The notes under the pieces were generated by a model. The model was not told the origin of the DNA, ran no database searches, and saw only the letters and a program-made list of their open reading frames with translations. 8,466 nucleotides of DNA. Source: Chloroflexota bacterium (GTDB taxonomy: Bacteria; Chloroflexota; Anaerolineae; UBA4142). The position numbers and the translations under genes were made by a program. Positions 1 through 5,374 of the stretch are shown one piece after another. Where the stretch lies: contig JAMCRS010000216.1 in the NCBI GenBank assembly GCA_023380675.1, positions 1 through 8,466 of the forward strand, in the 5' to 3' direction. Every line of letters begins with the position of its first letter. Within the stretch, counting starts at the first letter, position 1.

Positions 1-421
1 ATGTGCTGACGATGACGATGTGACTGTCTTGTGTGCCTATTTCGGCGCCGATTCCCTCGAACTGACCCTGGTCGAAGTTGCTTTCCTGCTTGACCATATC
101 AGGAGTCAAGAAACGACTGTGCCCCGTGTCTCCCAGCGCGTCCGTCATCCCTCCGATCGCGCCGTACGTCAACGTGCGCGGCTGGACCGCCGCTCGATCG
201 ACATAGTCCTGCTCGATGATATTCCAGGCTTGTGTGATCAGCGGCACGTCGAGGCTGGCAGTACGGGACGCGTTCTCTTGCGCCATGCGGCCCATTATGG
301 CTCGATCCAAAACGACGCCGCCAGTCAGACCCACGACGAGCGTGACCAGCAGCCAGAACAATTGAAAACGGATCGTGTACTTGGCGACCCGTTGTCCAAA
401 CCGATGCAAGCGGTCGTTCAT
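1..421 (-). CDS. S41-family C-terminal processing peptidase, N-terminal part (runs off window)
   Basis: Only the first 140 codons are in the window; the reading frame is open at base 1. Translation from the ATG at 419-421 gives a short basic N-terminus, one hydrophobic segment at about residues 21-40 (membrane anchor or uncleaved signal), then the conserved N-terminal region of CtpA/Prc-type proteases. Recognisable pieces are AWNIIEQDYVD (65-75), LTYGAIGGMTDALGD (84-98), HSRFLTPD (101-108) and FEGIGAEIG (121-129), the last leading into the PDZ domain. The PDZ domain and the Ser/Lys catalytic dyad lie outside the window. Family members cleave exported or membrane proteins at the C-terminus. 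The start is firm: an in-frame TAA lies two codons upstream and an AGGGTGG sequence (428-434) sits 6 bases before the ATG. It is separated from the upstream gene by 470 bp, so it is probably transcribed on its own. Confidence 0.9.
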   Translation of the reverse strand, partial: MNDRLHRFGQRVAKYTIRFQLFWLLVTLVVGLTGGVVLDRAIMGRMAQENASRTASLDVPLITQAWNIIEQDYVDRAAVQPRTLTYGAIGGMTDALGDTGHSRFLTPDMVKQESNFDQGQFEGIGAEIGTQDSHIVIVST

Positions 422-469
422 ACGTTACCACCCTGGTCGGGAGCGAAAGCGGAGCTGTCATTTCCCGGC

Positions 470-517
470 ATGCAGAAATCTAGATTGTGCGACGACCCTC
501 TCGGCGCGTTTCTGCAT
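470..517 (-). repeat. 9-bp inverted repeat in the peptidase leader
   Basis: ATGCAGAAA at 470-478 is exactly matched by TTTCTGCAT at 509-517, with 30 bases between. In the minus-strand transcript this could close a stem about 49 bases upstream of the peptidase start. The loop is long and no T-run follows, so it is not an intrinsic terminator. A perfect repeat of this size could occur by chance. Confidence 0.3.
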
Positions 518-685
518 CGCCGCCCGCAGGATCAACAGAAACCTTGGCGCTGGCAGTCTCGCACGCGGCGAGCCGAAATCCCCCTGCGGCCGACGAAACA
601 ACGTAAGCGGTGACGGAGCCCTTTTGAAGCGATTGCCCTGCTTCTGAATCGAATGGACGCGGGGAGTCTGCCGGCCCACGCCGGT

Positions 686-691
686 ATTATA
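686..691 (-). promoter_or_regulatory. Possible -10 element (TATAAT) for the S41 peptidase
   Basis: The minus strand reads GCTAGTATAATACCGG, a perfect TATAAT in an otherwise GC-rich stretch. Transcription would start near 679 and give a leader of about 258 bases before the peptidase ATG. No good -35 hexamer is present at 15-18 bases spacing and there is no extended -10 TG, so this is a candidate only. A 5-bp inverted repeat (CCGGC, GTGG loop, GCCGG; 671-684) overlaps the predicted start site and could be an operator or an early hairpin. Confidence 0.3.
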
Positions 692-891
692 CTAGCGTTT
701 TGAGTTCTTGGGCGTGCCCTCGTCGCCCCGCGCCGCCGCGCCGCAGTCACGCCTCAGCAGTCCAACGCGAACCTATCCGCTCGAGGCGGCGCGCGCTTGA
801 TCGATGCTCTCGGCGACCGCGTCGAGCGGAATGAGACGTTGGCGTGGTCTGTCGACACAACGAACGATGCCGGCAGACGATTTTCGATATC

Positions 892-1515
892 TCAGGCTTT
901 GCCGGGTGACTGCACCATGCCCTTTTCGTCGTGGATTTCGCTAAAAACATACCCGGGACTCCAGGGGGTGCCGAGGGCGCGGAGCACCCAGCGGTCGAGC
1001 CCCCACCAGCCGGCGGTCTTCCAGGCCAGGACCAGCCAGGTCGCGATCGCGAAAAGCATCGGATTGGTACTGACGGAGCCAGCCATCAAGTAATTGACGT
1101 TCATAAAGCTCCCGAAGAAAGCGGCAATGCCTGTAAAGATACCCAGAATCAGCGCGATGCCGACCAGGAACTCACCCCAGCTCACAAAGTAGCTCCACGG
1201 CACGACGCCGGGCAAGACGATCCTCTGCAGGAATGCCGCATACCAATCCTGCACTGCCGGATTCGCGCCGGTCGATTTGGCCAGCGCACCGTTGATAAAC
1301 CCGGTCAACGCAACGCCGGCCTTGCTCCCCACCCAAGTCGGGTTGTTGAGCTTTTCCAAGCCGGCGGATACCCATTCGTATCCTACGTAGAGCCGCAGGA
1401 GCAGCCAGATCCATGCCCAGCGCACGTTGCTGAACAGTGCGACCGCAATGGGCGGATCGGATATGTTCACGACGTTCGAAGCCGACTGAGTCTTCTTTTT
1501 GCTTTCAACTGTCAT
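892..1515 (-). CDS. DoxX-family integral membrane protein
   Basis: A 207-residue DoxX-type protein. A basic, polar N-terminus (about 1-30) is followed by four hydrophobic segments at about 33-52, 105-125, 127-147 and 152-170. Family-like features are RLYVGYEWVSAGLEKL (41-56), the SWGEFLVGIALILG helix (112-125) and a conserved NP (151-152) before the last helix. DoxX/DoxD relatives include the small subunit of archaeal thiosulfate:quinone oxidoreductase and DoxX proteins tied to thiol or oxidative-stress handling. Most bacterial members have no assigned reaction, so none is assigned here. The frame is open upstream to 1602, but the ATG at 1513-1515 is chosen because GGAGG (1521-1525) sits 5 bases before it; the longer form adds 29 residues with no membrane or signal character. 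The gene stands alone, 307 bp downstream of the ABC ATPase gene, and may have its own promoter. A link to the nearby respiratory genes is inference from position only. Confidence 0.87.
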   Translation of the reverse strand: MTVESKKKTQSASNVVNISDPPIAVALFSNVRWAWIWLLLRLYVGYEWVSAGLEKLNNPTWVGSKAGVALTGFINGALAKSTGANPAVQDWYAAFLQRIVLPGVVPWSYFVSWGEFLVGIALILGIFTGIAAFFGSFMNVNYLMAGSVSTNPMLFAIATWLVLAWKTAGWWGLDRWVLRALGTPWSPGYVFSEIHDEKGMVQSPGKA

Positions 1516-1520
1516 TCTAT

Positions 1521-1525
1521 CCTCC
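1521..1525 (-). promoter_or_regulatory. Ribosome binding site deciding the DoxX start
   Basis: GGAGG on the minus strand, 5 bases before the ATG at 1515. It overlaps the codons just after another in-frame ATG at 1527, which itself has no Shine-Dalgarno sequence, so 1515 is the better start. Confidence 0.75.
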
Positions 1526-1602
1526 ATGTTAAATAACGAGTCACGCGGCAAGAACGTGATTTGTTGGACCGTTCGCAGTATCCCCTGCGGTCGATCGGTC
1601 AA

Positions 1603-1636
1603 AGGCTGACTTGCGCAGCGCCAAAATTGTCAGCCT
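1603..1636. repeat. 8-bp inverted repeat upstream of DoxX
   Basis: AGGCTGAC (1603-1610) and GTCAGCCT (1629-1636) are perfect reverse complements separated by 18 bases. Centred about 105 bases upstream of the DoxX start, it could be a regulator binding site or a weak hairpin ending transcripts that come from the ABC genes. No T-run follows on the minus strand. Confidence 0.3.
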
Positions 1637-1822
1637 GCCAATGGCATCGCGAACCGAATGCTTGATCACTTGTACGCCGATGACGGATCGGGCGGGGCGG
1701 CGAGCCACGACTTTGTCTGGGGGGATCGGGCGCCGGGGGACCGGATCGTGGGCAAGTGCCTAAAGTCTGCTGCTCGGGGCTTGGTTGTCGACGATCGGCC
1801 GGCGCCGAGCCGCGCGAACCGA

Positions 1823-2611
1823 TCAATTGAGAGTGGCGGCTGGGTGCGTGCCGAATTCAGCGCCGGTGATCGCCGCAACAACGTGTTCGGGATCTGTCGA
1901 ATGCGCGTCCAGTGTCGCGGCGCGCTGCCCGAGACGGAGCACGATGATGCGGTCGGCGACGTCGAACACGTCCGCCAGGTTGTGGCTAATGACCACAACG
2001 CCGAGCCGGCGATCGCGGAGACGTAGGATCAGATCCTTGACCTGCCGGGTCTGTTCGACGCCGAGGGCGGCCGTCGGCTCGTCGAGCAGAACGATTTGGG
2101 AATGCCAAAGCACGGCGCGGGCGACCGCCACCGACTGACGCTGCCCGCCCGACAACATGGCGACGTGCGTCCGCAGTGATGGAATGCGAACGTGAAGTTC
2201 GTCGATGATGCGTCCCGCTTCACGTTCCATCGTTACTTCGTCAACCGCATTGAAAATGCCGGGAATGTGTGTATGCGCGCGCTCCCGACCGAGGAAGAGA
2301 TTCGCGACGACGTCCAGATTGTCGCACAGCGCAAGGTCCTGATATACCGTCTCGATGCCCAGTGCCGTCGCGTCCCCCGGGCTCTTGACTTGCACTGCGC
2401 GTCCTTCGTAGAGATACTCGCCCGAGTCGGGCCGGTAAACGCCTGAGATAATCTTGACCAAGGTCGACTTGCCAGCGCCGTTGTCGCCGACCAGTCCGAC
2501 GACCTCGCCTGCAAATACTTCAAAATCGACATTCGAGAGCGCCTGTACCGCTCCGAAGCGCTTGGATATTCCGCGCAACTGCAAAAGCGGTAGGGCCGCC
2601 TGTTCAACCAT
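1823..2611 (-). CDS. Sugar ABC transporter ATP-binding protein, single domain (XylG/MglA/RbsA relative)
   Basis: A 262-residue cytoplasmic nucleotide-binding subunit that would power sugar import. All core motifs are intact: Walker A GDNGAGKST (42-50), Q-loop Gln91 (TVYQDLAL), ABC signature LSGGQRQ (153-159), Walker B IVLLDEP with Glu178 (173-179) and the H-loop His210 (ISHN). The wording around these (VGLVGDNGAGKSTLVKIISG, LDEPTAALGV) is that of the carbohydrate uptake CUT2 group. Classical members of that group (XylG, RbsA) are about 500 residues with two tandem ATPase domains; this one has a single domain of about half that length, a form also seen in many bacterial sugar transporters. The ATG is preceded by GAAGG (2618-2622) at 6 bases. 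It follows the XylF-like binding protein gene by 79 bp, with a hairpin between. No permease gene follows in the window. The sugar cannot be named from the ATPase. Confidence 0.93.
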   Translation of the reverse strand: MVEQAALPLLQLRGISKRFGAVQALSNVDFEVFAGEVVGLVGDNGAGKSTLVKIISGVYRPDSGEYLYEGRAVQVKSPGDATALGIETVYQDLALCDNLDVVANLFLGRERAHTHIPGIFNAVDEVTMEREAGRIIDELHVRIPSLRTHVAMLSGGQRQSVAVARAVLWHSQIVLLDEPTAALGVEQTRQVKDLILRLRDRRLGVVVISHNLADVFDVADRIIVLRLGQRAATLDAHSTDPEHVVAAITGAEFGTHPAATLN

Positions 2612-2627
2612 CCCTTGCCTTCTTGTG

Positions 2628-2665
2628 CCGGAGCAATCGCGACGGCAGTGTCGCGACTGCTCCGG
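2628..2665 (-). promoter_or_regulatory. Strong 16-bp intercistronic hairpin between binding-protein and ATPase genes
   Basis: The minus-strand RNA reads CCGGAGCAGTCGCGAC, a 6-base loop (ACTGCC), then GTCGCGATTGCTCCGG. All 16 positions pair, 15 as Watson-Crick pairs and one as a G-U wobble. On the plus strand the same position would be an A-C mismatch, which favours function as minus-strand RNA. No T-run follows, so it is not a standard intrinsic terminator. It ends 16 bases before the ATPase ATG, next to the GAAGG ribosome binding site. Such hairpins between binding-protein and ATPase or permease genes commonly protect the upstream message from 3' decay, giving more binding protein than ATPase; partial termination is the alternative. 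Confidence 0.75.
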
Positions 2666-2690
2666 TCGCTGCTAAACGTTCGTTCCGAGC

Positions 2691-4325
2691 CTACTGGGTC
2701 AGTCCAGCGGCCTTGCACACGGCCGCGTAATCCGTCGTGCAGATCTGGCCGACCGTATAGAACTTGTCCGCGACCACCGTGTCCTTGACGTTGTCCTTGG
2801 TCACGGCGACCGGCGTCAACAGCTCTGAAGGGACATCTATCGTTCCGTTGTTTGTCTTGCCGTTGACCAAGCTGGTCGGGACCGTGGTGTTGGTTAAGAG
2901 GTCATAGGCCAATTGGGCCGCGGCGTCGGCTTCGGGCTTGATCGCCTTGTAGACGGTCATGTATTGGTCGCCGGTGAGGATCCGCTGGATGGCCGCGAGC
3001 TCCGCGTCTTGACCAGTGACGGGCGGGAGGGGCGTGATGCCTGCAGCCTTCATGGCGGCGATGGCGCCGCCGCCGGTTCCGTCGTTGGCCGCATAGACGC
3101 CGTCGACCTTGTTGCCCAAAGCGGTAAGCGCTTGCTGCATTTCGTTCTGAGCCTGGTCGGGACTCCAGTCCGGCGTGTCATATTCTTTGGCGATCGTCAG
3201 CTTGCCGGCGGAGACGAGCGGATCGAAGACGCTGTGTGCGCCTTGCTTGAAGAGCTTGGCATTGTTGTCGGTCGGCGAGCCATTGATCATGACGATCGAT
3301 GGATTGGTCTTGCCGGCCTTGTTCAATGCATCGATCAGGCTCTGCGCCTGCAGTTGACCGACCTTGACGTTGTCGAAAGAGATGTAGTAGTTGACGCCGC
3401 TGGAGTTGAGAATGAGCCGGTCGTAGGCGATGACGGGCACGCCCTGCGCTTTGGCCTTGTCGGCCAGCGCGCCGGCGGCGGCCGAGTCGACGGGATCGAG
3501 GACGAGGACCTTGGCGCCATTGGTGAGCGCGGCGTCGACTTGGTTTGCCTGCGTGGTCGCATCCTGGTTGGCGTTGCTGTAGATGATCTTGCAGTTAGGG
3601 CAGAGCGCCTGGAATTTGGCTTCGAAATCCGGCCGGTCCGCCGCTTCGTAGCGCGCCGTCTTGCTCTCTGGGAGCAGCAGCGCGATCGTCCCGCTGGCCG
3701 TGCTCGCCGAGGCGGCCGGTGCGCCGACGGTGACCACGGACCAAACATTGTTCACGCCCTGACCATTGGCGTCGCCGGCCGCGGTATCGGACTTGAAGTA
3801 GTAGAGCGGCTGGTTGTTGTACGTCACCTGGGTCGTGCCGTCAGTGCGCGAGAGGGTCCCGAGGCTGCCCGACACGCCTGACGCGAGTGTGGCCGTCATG
3901 CCGCTGGAGACTGTCAGCGGAGGCCAGTTGCCCGCGCAGGTCGTATAGCAGCTGCTCGTGGTCGCCGTGTCGCTCTTGTTAACGTAGAGCGTCATGCCGT
4001 TGTTGTCCGCCAAGATATTGCCAAGCTTTGAGTTGTTCGTCGTCTTGAGCGGAAACGCGTTGCTCGCGGGCGCAATAGACGCCGCGGTCGTCGGCGCGCT
4101 CGTGGGCGCTGAGGTCGCCGCGGTCGTCGGCGCGCCCGTAGGTGCTGAGGTCGCACCGGCCGCCGGTGCCGATGTGGGCGCCGTAGTAGGCGCTGAGGTG
4201 GGAACGGCTGCTGCAGTGGGTGGAGCCACGGTCGGCGCCGGCGTCGGGCTAGACGCGCAGGCTGACATGCCCACGGCCGCTGCCAGCGCAAGGCCGATCA
4301 GAAGAGACCTACGTGCTTGTGACAT
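2691..4325 (-). CDS. xylF: XylF-like sugar-binding lipoprotein with an inserted COG4315/PF03640 domain
   Basis: A 544-residue exported lipoprotein, much longer than the roughly 330-360 residues usual for XylF. Residues 1-22 form a lipoprotein signal (SQARRS, hydrophobic core, GMSA) with lipidation Cys23. Residues 24 to about 92 are a Pro/Thr/Ser/Ala-rich linker. Residues about 97-200 match the 'secreted repeat of unknown function' family (PF03640, COG4315): LYVNKSD (113-119), SCYTTCAGNWPP (125-136, with Cys126 and Cys130) and LYYFKSD (174-180). Residues about 212-535 are a periplasmic sugar-binding fold closely like D-xylose-binding XylF: VIAYDRLI, YYISFDNVKVGQLQAQ, GSPTDNNAKLFKQG, AANDGTGGGAIAAM, TGQDAELAAIQRI and MTVYKAI. 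It should bind a sugar outside the membrane and deliver it to the transporter; xylose is the best guess, not shown. The start at 4325 is chosen over an upstream in-frame ATG (4352) because AGGAGG (4330-4335) lies 4 bases before it and it yields a normal signal peptide. Cys pairs also occur near the start of the binding domain (CPNC, 242-245) and at the C-terminus. Confidence 0.92.
   Translation of the reverse strand: MSQARRSLLIGLALAAAVGMSACASSPTPAPTVAPPTAAAVPTSAPTTAPTSAPAAGATSAPTGAPTTAATSAPTSAPTTAASIAPASNAFPLKTTNNSKLGNILADNNGMTLYVNKSDTATTSSCYTTCAGNWPPLTVSSGMTATLASGVSGSLGTLSRTDGTTQVTYNNQPLYYFKSDTAAGDANGQGVNNVWSVVTVGAPAASASTASGTIALLLPESKTARYEAADRPDFEAKFQALCPNCKIIYSNANQDATTQANQVDAALTNGAKVLVLDPVDSAAAGALADKAKAQGVPVIAYDRLILNSSGVNYYISFDNVKVGQLQAQSLIDALNKAGKTNPSIVMINGSPTDNNAKLFKQGAHSVFDPLVSAGKLTIAKEYDTPDWSPDQAQNEMQQALTALGNKVDGVYAANDGTGGGAIAAMKAAGITPLPPVTGQDAELAAIQRILTGDQYMTVYKAIKPEADAAAQLAYDLLTNTTVPTSLVNGKTNNGTIDVPSELLTPVAVTKDNVKDTVVADKFYTVGQICTTDYAAVCKAAGLTQ
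4087..4200 (-). repeat. Degenerate 36-bp tandem repeat encoding the Pro/Thr/Ala linker
   Basis: Two 36-bp units (4087-4122 and 4123-4158) differ at only a few positions, and a diverged third copy follows to about 4200. They encode near-identical 12-residue blocks of the form ATSAPT(S/G)APTTA in the linker of the binding lipoprotein. Such repeats are prone to length change between strains and probably act as a flexible tether between lipid anchor and domains. Confidence 0.7.
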
Positions 4326-4329
4326 TTTT

Positions 4330-4335
4330 CCTCCT
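4330..4335 (-). promoter_or_regulatory. Ribosome binding site of the binding lipoprotein
   Basis: AGGAGG followed by AAAA and ATG. This consensus Shine-Dalgarno sets the start at 4325 rather than at the in-frame ATG nine codons upstream, which falls inside an inverted repeat. Confidence 0.85.
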
Positions 4336-4346
4336 ATTTTATCTTC

Positions 4347-4365
4347 CGGCACTGTTATTGTGCCG
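4347..4365. promoter_or_regulatory. Candidate operator or leader hairpin upstream of the sugar genes
   Basis: CGGCAC, 7 bases (TGTTATT), GTGCCG: a perfect 6-bp inverted repeat of 19 bp total, 11 bases upstream of the AGGAGG. A TTGAAA (4366-4371, minus) abuts it. The palindromic layout and place suit a binding site for a sugar-responsive repressor, or a small 5' hairpin. No -10 at a proper spacing from TTGAAA was found, so the promoter itself is not located. Confidence 0.35.
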
Positions 4366-4398
4366 TTTCAACTTTCTTATCCAGCTTGCAGGATTCGT

Positions 4399-4415
4399 GC
4401 GGCTCGTTGCGCCGC
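4399..4415 (-). terminator. Weak GC hairpin after the cytochrome gene
   Basis: GCGGC, 7-base loop (GCAACGA), GCCGC in the 145-bp gap between the diheme cytochrome stop and the binding-lipoprotein start. The stem is short and no T-run follows, so termination here is uncertain; transcription from the respiratory operon might continue into the sugar genes. Confidence 0.2.
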
Positions 4416-4470
4416 TTGCCCTGCGACCAAGGTTTCGCCGCCCTTCATTTTTCAATACGTTGCCCTTTCT

Positions 4471-5355
4471 CTATTTGGCTTTGTTCAATTGTGCGACGTA
4501 TGAAATGATATCCGCGATTTGCTGGGCTGAAAGCATCTTGCTGTCGCCGAACGACGGCATCCGCAGCAGCGGGTTCTCGCCGGAGGGTACCGAGCCGTGC
4601 TCGACGAATAGGTCGATGTTCGTCGCAAATACCTTTGGATCCGGGTTGGCGATCGTGGGATCGATCGGATTCAAAGTCGGAACGCTTCCGTCGTCTGAAT
4701 CCGGGTTGGGCGCGCCCTGCAATCCCTCCGGTCCGTGACAGGACGCGCAGTACTGGCCGAACAGAGATTGGCCTCGACTCGGGTCGCCGACGAGAGACAC
4801 GGCCGGGCCCGGGCCTCCGGGTTCCGACGGCTGCGCCGGTTCCGGAGTTGGCGCGTTTGCCGGCTCGGGCGTCTCGGTAGCCATCGGCGTCGAAGTCGGC
4901 TGGGGCGTTACGTTCTGCAGCGTCCCTAGATAGGCGATGACATCGTCGATTTGGGCGGCATCCAGAGGACCTCCGTTCGCCTGGAGCCACGCCGGCATCG
5001 CCGTGCCCGGATGACCTTCGGCGATCGTTTGATACACCTGGCTCCCACCGTTTTGGACGAACGTATTGTCCCGCAGCGCGGGGCCATTGACACCCTGTCC
5101 GTTCAGACCGTGGCAGGGCGAGCAATTCTGCAAAAAGATCGGCGCGCCCGACGCGGGGTCTCCGCCCGAGGCCGAAGGATTCACCTCCGCGCTCGGAACG
5201 CTCTCGATTGCCGTCACGAGCGTCGGCGTGGCGCCGGGGGGCAGAGTTGGAATGGGGGTCAAGCCGGTCGGCTGCGGGTTCGGACTGCTGCACGCGCTGG
5301 CAGCCATCGCGATCGCGGCCAATACAGCAAATGGAAACACGACTCGTTTGGACAT
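4471..5355 (-). CDS. Diheme cytochrome c lipoprotein
   Basis: A 294-residue exported electron carrier. A signal peptide with lipobox (AASAC, lipidation Cys22) is followed by a Pro/Thr-rich linker. Two cytochrome c domains come next: the first has CSPCH (78-82) and probable axial Met120 in TAMPAW; the second has CASCH (203-207) and probable Met266 in LRMPSF. They are joined by a second Pro/Glu/Thr-rich linker (about 150-185). Both domains end in the usual helix (QIDDVIAYLGTL and QIADIISYVAQL). It should sit on the outer face of the membrane and pass electrons from the ACIII quinol oxidoreductase to a terminal oxidase or other acceptor. The ATG at 5355 is preferred over an in-frame ATG at 5370: AGG (5362-5364) lies 6 bases upstream and the shorter form has a cleaner signal peptide. 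It lies 19 bp after the fused actD-actE gene, so co-transcription is very likely. It occupies the place where actF is usual. Confidence 0.92.
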   Translation of the reverse strand: MSKRVVFPFAVLAAIAMAASACSSPNPQPTGLTPIPTLPPGATPTLVTAIESVPSAEVNPSASGGDPASGAPIFLQNCSPCHGLNGQGVNGPALRDNTFVQNGGSQVYQTIAEGHPGTAMPAWLQANGGPLDAAQIDDVIAYLGTLQNVTPQPTSTPMATETPEPANAPTPEPAQPSEPGGPGPAVSLVGDPSRGQSLFGQYCASCHGPEGLQGAPNPDSDDGSVPTLNPIDPTIANPDPKVFATNIDLFVEHGSVPSGENPLLRMPSFGDSKMLSAQQIADIISYVAQLNKAK

Positions 5356-5374
5356 GAGCGACCTATGCATGGAA

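Larger units (their letters stand above)
422..891. other. 470-bp intergenic region between the DoxX gene and the S41 peptidase
   Basis: I find no convincing protein or RNA gene here. Short minus-strand open frames (such as 458-679) are Arg-rich, lack a ribosome binding site and resemble no family. The region holds a TATAAT-like element (686-691, minus), a small GC-rich inverted repeat next to it (671-684) and a 9-bp inverted repeat (470-478 / 509-517) in what would be the peptidase leader. No intrinsic terminator with a T-run is visible after the DoxX stop codon. Confidence 0.6.
1516..1822. other. 307-bp intergenic region between ABC ATPase and DoxX genes
   Basis: No gene is supported. Translating the minus strand in three frames shows no hydrophobic stretches, so no sugar permease remnant of the XylH/RbsC kind is visible where one would be expected. 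The region contains the DoxX ribosome binding site, an 8-bp inverted repeat (1603-1636) and a short GC-rich potential hairpin (TCGGC, CGGC loop, GCCGA) not far after the ATPase stop, without a T-run. The DoxX promoter should lie here; I see a TTGACC (1597-1602 minus) without a good matching -10, so I do not call one. Confidence 0.5.

Noticed and set aside
421..470. T-box-like AGGGTGGTAAC near the peptidase start
   Set aside because: The core T-box sequence is imperfect, the surrounding elements are not in T-box order, and a peptidase is not a T-box target; AGGGTGG simply serves as the ribosome binding site.
20..613. Plus-strand open frame opposite the peptidase N-terminus
   Set aside because: The minus-strand frame here encodes clear S41 peptidase motifs; this frame is its shadow and shows no domain.
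458..679. Minus-strand 73-codon open frame ahead of the peptidase
   Set aside because: Arg-rich, low-information sequence with no ribosome binding site; its start would coincide with the predicted transcription start.
1516..1602. 29-residue N-terminal extension of the DoxX protein
   Set aside because: The GGAGG at 1521-1525 points to the ATG at 1515; the extension has no signal or membrane character.
1599..2026. Overlapping plus and minus open frames around the 3' end of the ATPase gene
   Set aside because: They overlap the ATPase gene in other frames, lack recognisable motifs and hydrophobic segments, and do not resemble a permease.
2913..3881. Long plus-strand open frame (322 codons) antisense to the binding lipoprotein
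   Set aside because: It lies wholly within a well-supported gene, has composition expected from the opposite strand of GC-rich coding DNA (Val/Gly/Asp/Arg rich) and matches no family I recognise.
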